Below are positions 5,268 through 6,264 of a DNA stretch of 6,264 bases, in pieces (position 1 is the first letter of the stretch; the number at the start of each line of letters is the position of its first letter). The position numbers and the translations under genes were made by a program. Under the pieces are notes generated by a model. It was not told where the DNA came from, did not search any database, and saw only the letters and a program-made list of their open reading frames with translations. Origin of the DNA: an uncultured Oscillospiraceae bacterium (GTDB lineage: Bacteria > Bacillota > Clostridia > Oscillospirales > Oscillospiraceae); contig CAKTZP010000120.1 in assembly GCA_934636045.1 (NCBI GenBank), positions 1 to 6,264 of the forward strand, read 5' to 3'.

Positions 5268-5296
5268 AAGTCGGCGGCAGGAATTGCCGCCGACTT
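5268..5296 (+). terminator. Terminator-type hairpin at the left side of element copy 2
   Basis: A perfect 12-bp stem AAGTCGGCGGCA/TGCCGCCGACTT (5268-5279/5285-5296) has loop GGAAT. The segment 5272-5296 is repeated exactly at 5555-5579. After the stem the sequence passes directly into the element at 5297, so the T-tract expected on + is missing here and is found after the other copy. Confidence 0.8.
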
Positions 5297-5549
5297 CAGC
5301 GTGTCGAAAAACTCTTTTCGACACGCTGGCAGACTGCAAAAAAAGTTCGGAAGACAAGCAACTCACGCCCGTCGGCGTACATGGGTACGGTAGGGCGTGA
5401 GTTGCGCAGTAAGTCAAAATTCTTGCGAAGCAAGCTTTTTCTCGGGTTATAAAGTTCAGGATACTCTGTTTTTGCAAATCAAAACACTGAGAACAAAAAT
5501 CCATTAAAATGTGAACCGATTTTGACGATTACGGACTTTTTTGACAGTC
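5297..5549 (-). mobile_element. 253-bp terminator-inserted repeat element, copy 2 (inverted)
   Basis: This is the reverse complement of 776-1028 with 246 of 253 positions identical and no gaps. The structural parts are all kept: the 14-bp end hairpin (5297-5310/5315-5328, loop ACTC on +), the 18-base subterminal repeats (5332-5349 and 5532-5549) and the 12-bp stem (5359-5370/5393-5404). The flanking hairpins differ completely from those at copy 1, which fixes the element boundaries. Read along the - strand it follows the stop of the membrane-protein gene, in the same relative orientation as copy 1 has to pckA. Confidence 0.8.
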
Positions 5550-5554
5550 TGGAG

Positions 5555-5582
5555 CGGCGGCAGGAATTGCCGCCGACTTTTT
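5555..5582 (+). terminator. Terminator-type hairpin at the right side of element copy 2, with T-tract
   Basis: The stem is CGGCGGCA/TGCCGCCG (5555-5562/5568-5575) with loop GGAAT, then ACTTTTT on +. Bases 5555-5579 repeat 5272-5296. The outer AAGT of the left arm is missing and the five bases TGGAG (5550-5554) lie between element and hairpin, which look like junction filler or a degenerate end. Confidence 0.75.
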
Positions 5583-6264
5583 ATGCACTTTTTCCGCTCC
5601 GCAGGTCTTTTACATTGTAGAAAATACGCAAGGCCAGCAGCATCGCGCAGTAGAACAGAACGCCGATGGCAAGGATCAGCTGAAAATCGCGCCATTCCGA
5701 GCAGGAGGCGGTGCGAAAGCCCATAACGCACAGGTGCCCCAGCCCGTAAGCGACAGGGATCAGGAGCAGGCGCTCCACCCGGCGGCGGTTCTTTTCTTTT
5801 CTGCGCAGCATGAGCCATAGCCCAGCAAGGAGCAAAAGTAGGGCAATATTGAATAGCAGCCAATAGCCCAAGGAAAGTCCCGCCAAGGCGACCCAGCCGC
5901 CGCTGTCGGGCGCGGTGCCGTAGATGCACACCGAGCTGTCGCCGGAGCTTTCGGTGCGTCCGCCAATAAACTGTGTGAAATAGATCAGAAGCGGCTTGCC
6001 GCTCTCCGGCGCTGCGGTCACAGCCTGCGCACCGGGTTTATGGAATACTCTGTCCCATACAGAAGTCCACACCTCCAAGTGGTAGACCGTCTGCCGTTCA
6101 TCCGGGTCTTTGACCTGTTGGAGCTTATAATTCGTGACCTCGTTGCTGAAGGAGAGCGTCACCGCACCGTTTGCTTCCTCCGTCACTGTCACCAGCTCCG
6201 GCGAATAGGCGAAGTATTCCGGCGCGGTTAGAAAGGAGATGACCGACAGCATCAGCGCCAGCAG
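5581..6264 (-). CDS. Unrecognised membrane protein, N-terminus outside the window
   Basis: The frame is open to the right edge and gives 227 residues before TAA (5581-5583). An internal ATG exists at 6252, but the sequence LLALMLSVISFLTA continues upstream without a stop and looks like the end of a signal peptide or first membrane helix, so the true start is probably outside. After it comes an extracytoplasmic part of about 105 residues (about 15-120). Three predicted membrane helices follow, at about 124-152, 164-183 and 193-215. A basic cytoplasmic loop RRKEKNRRR sits between the first two, and the tail is short and basic. I know no family for it. The stop codon lies inside the T-tract of the neighbouring hairpin (5580-5583), so coding sequence and hairpin nearly touch. 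Confidence 0.75.
   Translation of the reverse strand: MLALMLSVISFLTAPEYFAYSPELVTVTEEANGAVTLSFSNEVTNYKLQQVKDPDERQTVYHLEVWTSVWDRVFHKPGAQAVTAAPESGKPLLIYFTQFIGGRTESSGDSSVCIYGTAPDSGGWVALAGLSLGYWLLFNIALLLLLAGLWLMLRRKEKNRRRVERLLLIPVAYGLGHLCVMGFRTASCSEWRDFQLILAIGVLFYCAMLLALRIFYNVKDLRSGKSA

Larger units (their letters stand above)
4500..5268. other. Gene-poor regulatory interval
   Basis: This 770-bp stretch carries no full-length gene on either strand. On - it holds, reading downstream, a promoter (5118-5146), three mini-ORFs, a 14-bp hairpin and a terminator (4788-4810). A second promoter with a palindrome, interleaved inverted repeats, the 11-bp tandem repeat and the operon's -10 box follow. On + it holds one promoter-like site at 5221-5249. 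Longer frames across it have no homology that I recognise and lack binding sites. Confidence 0.6.

Noticed and set aside
5166..5393. 75-codon + frame beginning near a GGAGG (ATG at 5181)
   Set aside because: It would read through the hairpin and antisense through the inserted element. Binding-site spacing is only 4 bases and no upstream promoter is seen.
776..5549. Composite transposon bounded by the two inverted copies
   Set aside because: Each copy has its own private target duplication, so they inserted separately. The outermost flanks are not duplicates of each other.

Overview
The window looks like a chromosome segment from a GC-rich, low-oxygen Bacillota, most likely a gut clostridium of the Oscillospirales type. 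This rests on strong AGGAGG-type ribosome binding sites, sigma-A-like promoters, a bacterial ATP-type PEP carboxykinase and a family-6-type DNA glycosylase. The taxonomic call is an inference; there is no rRNA or other marker here.

Layout: (1) 1-733, the C-terminal half of pckA on +, ending in its terminator. (2) 776-1028, a 253-bp repeat element inserted in that terminator, so that a 27-bp hairpin block lies on both sides of it. (3) 1157-1654, a hypoxanthine/uracil-type DNA glycosylase on +, with a bidirectional terminator. (4) 4499 down to 1761 on -, a three-gene signalling operon: a secreted acidic protein built from two ~80-residue repeats, an OmpR-type response regulator, and a histidine kinase overlapping the regulator by 4 bp. 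(5) 4500-5268, a gene-poor stretch holding the operon's promoter region with an 11-bp tandem repeat, a structured leader, a second possible promoter with a palindrome, and a compact candidate transcription unit (promoter, three mini-ORFs, hairpin, terminator). (6) 5297-5549, a second copy of the 253-bp element in inverted orientation, again inserted in a terminator-like hairpin and flanked by two copies of it. (7) 5581-6264, the C-terminal part of an unrecognised membrane protein on -, running off the right edge.

The standout is the 253-bp element. The two copies have the same length, 7 substitutions and no gaps, yet the hairpins flanking them are unrelated in sequence between the two sites and duplicated at each site. 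The flanking hairpins therefore come from the target, not the element. The simplest reading is a small non-autonomous, structured mobile element that targets intrinsic-terminator hairpins and duplicates about 25-27 bp of them. All seven differences between copies lie outside the predicted helices, and both copies have the same orientation relative to the gene whose 3' end they follow. The second point of interest is the sensory operon, whose order (secreted acidic repeat protein, regulator, kinase) resembles by analogy the CiaX-CiaR-CiaH arrangement.
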